In this document: positions 59,628 to 64,000 of the stretch, in pieces | Layout: the number at the start of each line of letters is the position of its first letter | How positions within the stretch are numbered: the stretch's first letter is position 1 | Assembly (NCBI RefSeq): GCF_016859285.1 | Contig: NC_053402.1 | Span: 1,564,510 to 1,628,509, forward strand | DNA from: Xiphias gladius | Taxonomy: Eukaryota; Chordata; Actinopteri; Istiophoriformes; Xiphiidae | Reading direction: 5' to 3' | Length of the DNA: 64,000 bases | Program-made: the position numbers and the translations under genes | Notes under the pieces: generated by a model | Told to the model about the DNA's origin: nothing | Database searches by the model: none | The model's input: only the letters and a program-made list of their open reading frames with translations

Positions 59628-61562
59628 CAGTCTTGGTTGAAATTATTGGCACCTCTGAATTTTAAGTACAGAATTTCTAATATCTTCAGAAATAAATGCA
59701 AATTAACCAATGTTGTATATTCAGAATATTTTTAATAAAATGTCCACATTTACTAAACATAAGAAAATACAAAAACAAAGCTTGCATAATAGAGAAATAA
59801 TACAAACACAAAATGTACCCCACACACAATTATTGGAACGCTTCACTAAGATTTGGTTGCAGAACCTGCTGCTATATATGTACAAAATACTTATGTACCT
59901 AACTGTATGTGCGCAGCTTTTAATGAGCATCACAAATCTTAAAAAAATTCAATGTAACTACCGGTATTTATTCTATTAGGAAAATGTTCCACATGGACGT
60001 CCTGAAATGCAAAGGAAGACGCCAACATGTCACTCTTTTAAGATGGAAAAAGATAAGTTGTTGCCCAAGTATTATCATATGGAATACAATCTGTGCTGTA
60101 TAACCCATAGATCATGATGTAAAAAATCAGTTCAATCACAACAGATCCACAAAATGTTTCAGGCTTATGGAAACCGTGACATTAAAAAAAAAAAATTAGG
60201 ACTTTTTTCTAAGCTCAGCCTCTGTTAATTCTGTGTAATGTGCAAATTTAGCTATTTCAAATCATCCAGATTGGAAGAGATATTTACATACACGCATTTT
60301 TGGAAAAGACTCTACTTTGTATCCCTGTGTGTTCCCTAAAACCAAGTGGTCAACCACGCATAATCTTGGTCTAAAAAACCTAATGTCCAATTTGTTAGCC
60401 AAGAGTTTAGAGTCTCCATCATTGTGCATGGAGGATCTGCATCTACCTTCAGCAGACAACGATTTGTCTGAAAATTTGACTTATTTTTGATTATTGCTGA
60501 ATTAAGAATCTGGTTTTATTTTATTTTATTTTATTTCATTTTTGAGGTATTCGTTAAAAGCAACTGTGCTGCAGCTACGTAAAGTCCTGGTTCAAACTGC
60601 TGAATTGATGGCGATTGTGGAAAAAACACCACCCAAGACATCTAAAGAGCTTCAGGCTGACCTGGATCAATCTGGAGCGGTGGTTTCAGCCTGTACCATA
60701 CACTGCACACTAAACCAAGTAGGTCTCCATGGGCGAAGGCCAAGGAGGAGACCACTATTGAAAGAAAGACACAAAAAGGTAAGACTTTTGTTTGCTAAAA
60801 CTTTCCTAGATAAGCCACAGTCTTTCTGGGATAATGTTCTTTGGACAGATGAAACCAAAGTAGAGCTCTTTGGGAATGCAGTGATTCAGTTTGTTTATAG
60901 GTGATGAAATGAAGCCCAGAAGGAAAAGAACAAACTACCTACAGTAAAACATGGTGGAGGTTCTATCGTGTTGTGGGTCCACTTTGCTGCCTCTGGTGCT
61001 GGAGCCACTGAATGTATTAAAGGAATGATGACATCAGAAGATTACCAAGGCATTTTAGAGTCAAATGTGTTACCCAGTGTTAAAAAACTACGTTTGAGGC
61101 AAAGGTCTTTGGTCTTTCAGCAGGACAATGACCCAAAGCAAACGTCCACCAGCATAAAAGACTGGTTGAAGAGGAAAAGATGGACTGTTTTAAACTGGCC
61201 AGCAATGAGTCCTGACCTAAAGCCCTTGAAAACCTTTGGAGAGAGCTGAAATCTGCCATTGCAAAAAGGTCTCCTGCAAACTTAAAAGAGCTTGAACCCA
61301 TAGCAATGGAAGAGTGGCAGAAACTACCAGCAGACAGCTGCAAAGAGCTTCTAGATGGCTACAAGAAACGCTGTCATTGTTAACACAGGTCCTGCAACCA
61401 GATATTAGTGAAGGGTGCCAATAATTGTGTCTGGGGTACATTATGTGTTTGTTTTATTTCTCTATTATGCAAGTTTTGTTTTTTATTGTCTTTTGTTCAG
61501 TAACCTTGGACCTAAATTCTGTACTTAAAATTCAGGGATGCCAATAATTTCAAATAGGACTG
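59628..61562 (+). mobile_element. Nearly full-length Tc1-like transposon with long inverted repeats
   Basis: The left end CAGTCTTGGTTGAAATTATT, GGCACCTCTGAATTTTAAGT, ACAGAATTT is the inverted copy of 61514-61562 with few mismatches. A second inverted block pairs 59783-59865 (GCATAATAGAGAAATAATAC, CACACAATTATTGG) with 61380-61475, so the inverted repeats span over 200 bases, the IR/DR layout. The transposase runs about 60542-61383 in three pieces: LRKVLVQTAELM..TSKELQADL and GRRPRRRPLL (DNA-binding and GRPR-like), FWDNVLWTDETKVELFG (first Asp), LVFQQDNDPKQTS (second Asp), then NLWRELKSAIAKRSP (Glu) after a frameshift near 61235. A stop at 60902 splits the frame further. The TA target is not preserved at either side. 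Confidence 0.88.
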
Positions 61563-61599
61563 GATTTTATGTAAGTACGCCTTTATTCTGAAAACATCC

Positions 61600-61687
61600 T
61601 CTCTGCCGCCTAGAGAGTAGACAACACTTCCGGTCTGTGTGTGAAAGGCGGATCAAGCGCCTTACAGAGGGAACAAAGGACAATTGA
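61600..61687 (+). promoter_or_regulatory. Promoter and 5' UTR exon 1 of an unidentified gene
   Basis: An ETS-type site CTTCCGG lies at 61627-61633. It is followed by GTGTGTGAAAGGCGGATCAA, GCGCC and then CAATTGA with the donor GTGAGT at 61688. CpG density rises through 61640-61960. The next exon at 62267-62324 carries a start codon. This looks like a TATA-less housekeeping-type promoter. The start site was not located exactly. Confidence 0.45.
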
Positions 61688-62266
61688 GTGAGTACGTTTA
61701 CGTTGTTTCCAGCTTCATTACTTCAACAATTTAACTTGCTTAACATTTTTTAACTTTGATGTAAAACGGTTAAAATGTGTTTGGTTTTCCTTTTAGGGAT
61801 TTAACTAGTAAAAAAAAGCGAATTACCTCCATGTGCGGAGCTAGCGCGATCTGGTACTGTCCGTTACTGTAGCATCAACAGCGAGGTTTATTCAAACATC
61901 CTACAAGTCAGAAGCGTCAGTCGGTCTGTATAAACGCGTGATAGTGTGCGCACTTTTCTTGAAACCAAATGATTCCAAATCTATTGATCAGATATCAGCA
62001 TCAACGTTTTTATGGGGCAAAAGGTCTCTTTGTGTTAGCGGGTGTCGGCTAGTAGGCCAATCCGGGTATGCTAGCTTTTTAGGGCCCGGCAGCCGTTGTT
62101 TTCACTAATGGTTACTAGCGGTAGACGGTCATTTTCAGTTGTTTACCAGTTTCTATTGCTGCGTTGTCTACCAAACAACTAAACTGCACTAGCAGAGTGG
62201 TTGTAGTTGAACTAACTAATGTGGCTGATTTTTATTTATTTTTTTTGCTCATGTTTTCTTATACAG

Positions 62267-62324
62267 GTTAACCAGAATGGGAATACCCTGTTCCCCTTAG
62301 CCAAGTCTGCAGCCACGATGTCAA
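62267..62324 (+). CDS. First coding exon of an unidentified gene (ATG TCA A...)
   Basis: The acceptor TTCTTATACAG ends at 62266, and the exon ends at ATGTCAA with the consensus donor GTAAGT at 62325. The start ATG at 62318-62320 is in a good context (GCCACGATG), giving Met-Ser and one base of the next codon. An upstream ATG at 62277 opens a seven-codon frame ending TAG before the main start, a small uORF. The following 1.7 kb show no clear second coding exon, so the gene continues past the window and cannot be named. Confidence 0.45.
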
Positions 62325-63748
62325 GTAAGTAAACATGCATTTTAGTAGTAGAGACGAAAATTCACTTAATTATTGACTTAATAGTGGTGGTGGTCTTAAT
62401 ATTGCAGAAAGCACATTTGAGAGTTTTGTAAATAACCATTATTGAATAGTAAACTTTTTCCTTTGCTTTAATTCGTAGACCTTACCCTGAATGGGGACCG
62501 TAGTATAAAAAGAGCATGGCGCTACAAAAAACAAAAAGTACAATTCAGTGGGATCAGCACTATCACAAAATGGCAACAACCCCCCCCCTAAAAAAATCCC
62601 TGGCCCTTGTATCTGTAGACAATCACAGATGCAGATGTAACATACAGCATCAGGTCTACGGCAGCGGGTTTTTTGTTTTTGTTTTGTTTGTTTCTTCCCC
62701 CCCACTTCCTAAATCAAACGTTACCTTTTAATTTAGTACTTACTATGACATGGATGCTTGTTAATCTTTGTAGGCATGTAATAAAGAAAGTATTTTATCT
62801 TTCTTGGGGTACTGGGGGGACATTGCTTGATATCAGTCCAGTTTACATTAAGGGATTTGGGGGTTTTTTTGTGGTTTTTTTTTCCCTCTCCCCAACAAAA
62901 TTTCTAATGTGTGTAAAAAGGTCTTTCCTGATCGAATTTAGATATTTTCTGTCTGCTTGGATTTGAAAGTTTGGTTCAGCCTTAACTGCGATGAAATGGG
63001 CAAGACTCTAAGGACTAGTTTGACTTTTGACTCCCTGACTGATGGCAGCTGCTACGCCAGGTATAAGAAGCAGAACACTGGCTAACCGTAGACTCAGCTT
63101 GTGTCCTTCACAAATAGCAGCTGATGCTGTTAGCATTATCAAGCCAGATGAGAGCTGAGAAACAACGTTGTACATGAACACGTTTTACTCCTCTGCAGTG
63201 GCAGTAAACACAACACATGGCGCCCGGTAACTTTGCTGTATTCAGAACATAAGATATTTAGGGCTGACAAACAGTAACATTAACTGCAGTAAACAGCAGG
63301 GATGGCCAACTAGGGAGCCAATAGTAGTAGAGCTAATAGCACAGCTACAACACAGGTACCTACAAAGTAATGCTCTCAGAGTGCTAGAAGTGTGCTTCGA
63401 GGGACTGTCAAAGCTCCACCAGTGTTTCCATCAGAGAAAAGGAAATTCTGACTGTAGTGTTTCATGGCTGGTTATCGATTATTCCGTCCATGCTACACTG
63501 TGCAGTGGTTTTCATTGTTAAAGATGCTTAACATTCGTACAGATGTTTGTTCACCAATACACCTTAGGTATAAACAAAAGAAATTCTACATTACTGATTA
63601 TCTCAGTAATCAGTTACAATACAGTCCTGTGCTTCTGCAGAGCTGGAGTCTTAAATTTCTTTAATCAACTATAAGAAGACTCAGGTTTTGAGTACCTTTT
63701 GAACCACATCTTTGATGTGAAAACATCTCATTTACATACAAACACATA
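62325..63748. other. Probable intron of the unidentified right-edge gene
   Basis: No exon was recognised. There are C-runs (62580), T/G-runs near 62660-62710 and 62860-62885, and AT-rich sequence. Confidence 0.4.
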
Positions 63749-64000
63749 CAGTCTTAGGTCTAAGTATTTGGACAGTGACACAATTTTAGCAGTGTTGCCT
63801 CTGTACACCATCACAATGGGTTTGAAACAAAGCCATCAAGATGTGATTGAAATGTAGACTCCTCTTTAATTCAAGGAGTTTAAAAAAATATCGCATTAAC
63901 AGTTTTTATACATGGTCCTTAATTTTCAGAGGCTCAAAAGTAATTGGATGAACAAACATAATATATATGCAGAGTTTCCTCCCTTGAGATGGTTTGTCAG
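63749..64000 (+). mobile_element. 5' end of a Tc1-like or related DNA transposon, running off the window
   Basis: After a TA at 63747-63748 the sequence starts CAGTCTTAGGTCTAAGTATT, TGGACAGTGACACAATTTTA, then TGCCTCTGTACACCATCACA and AAGCCATCAAGATGTGATTG. The inner part matches the fragment at 44600-44712. The other end is outside the window. Confidence 0.65.

Noticed and set aside
1-64000. CRISPR arrays, operons, tRNA and rRNA genes
   Set aside because: The sequence is vertebrate with spliced genes. Tandem repeats are microsatellites without spacers, and I saw no cloverleaf or rRNA segment.

Overview
This window is vertebrate nuclear DNA, almost certainly from a ray-finned (teleost) fish. 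The genes are split into many exons with GT..AG introns, long CA/GT and GATA microsatellites are frequent, and degenerate Tc1-like transposons and LINE fragments of types typical of fish genomes are scattered throughout. The species cannot be named from the sequence alone.

Three protein genes can be assembled exon by exon, all on the + strand. (1) Peptide YY, pyya type (5' UTR exon about 8947-9078, coding 12441-17245, 97 residues), a secreted appetite and gut-brain peptide. (2) mpp2 (coding 26883-35668, 13 coding exons, 553 residues), a MAGUK scaffold with L27, PDZ, SH3 and guanylate-kinase-like domains. (3) retsat or retsat-like (coding 42146-53758, 12 exons, 608 residues), an ER membrane FAD/NAD-dependent retinol 13,14-saturase. 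Every exon junction in the three reading frames was phase-checked by hand. The pyya-mpp2 order and shared orientation match the human PYY-MPP2 arrangement on chromosome 17. retsat directly downstream is not the human arrangement.

Layout. 1-8.8 kb: intergenic, repeat-rich (CA array, LINE shred, two GGCAGG-rich repeats, a palindromic MITE). 8.8-17.5 kb: pyya, with a Tc1 relic in intron 1. 17.5-26.8 kb: intergenic or 5' region of mpp2, with a second Tc1 relic, a GATA array, a CpG-rich promoter-like patch at 21.4 kb and GT arrays. 26.9-35.7 kb: mpp2. 35.7-42.1 kb: mpp2 3' region and a CpG/GC-box/NRF1-like patch near 37.9 kb that may be the retsat promoter. 42.1-53.8 kb: retsat, with LINE insertions in two introns. 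53.8-64 kb: a minus-strand Tc1, a possible small minus-strand coiled-coil gene (56.9-57.4 kb), a nearly complete Tc1 element with long inverted repeats (59.6-61.6 kb), and the promoter and first two exons of an unidentified gene that runs off the right edge.

The genes do not form a pathway. PYY is an endocrine/neural peptide, MPP2 a membrane scaffold and RetSat a retinoid/redox enzyme. No wholly new system was recognised. The most interesting unexplained items are a family of short palindromic repeats, an uncharacterised Lys/Glu-rich two-exon frame, a small Cys-rich frame inside a retsat intron, microsatellites placed next to splice sites, and promoter-like patches with no assigned gene.
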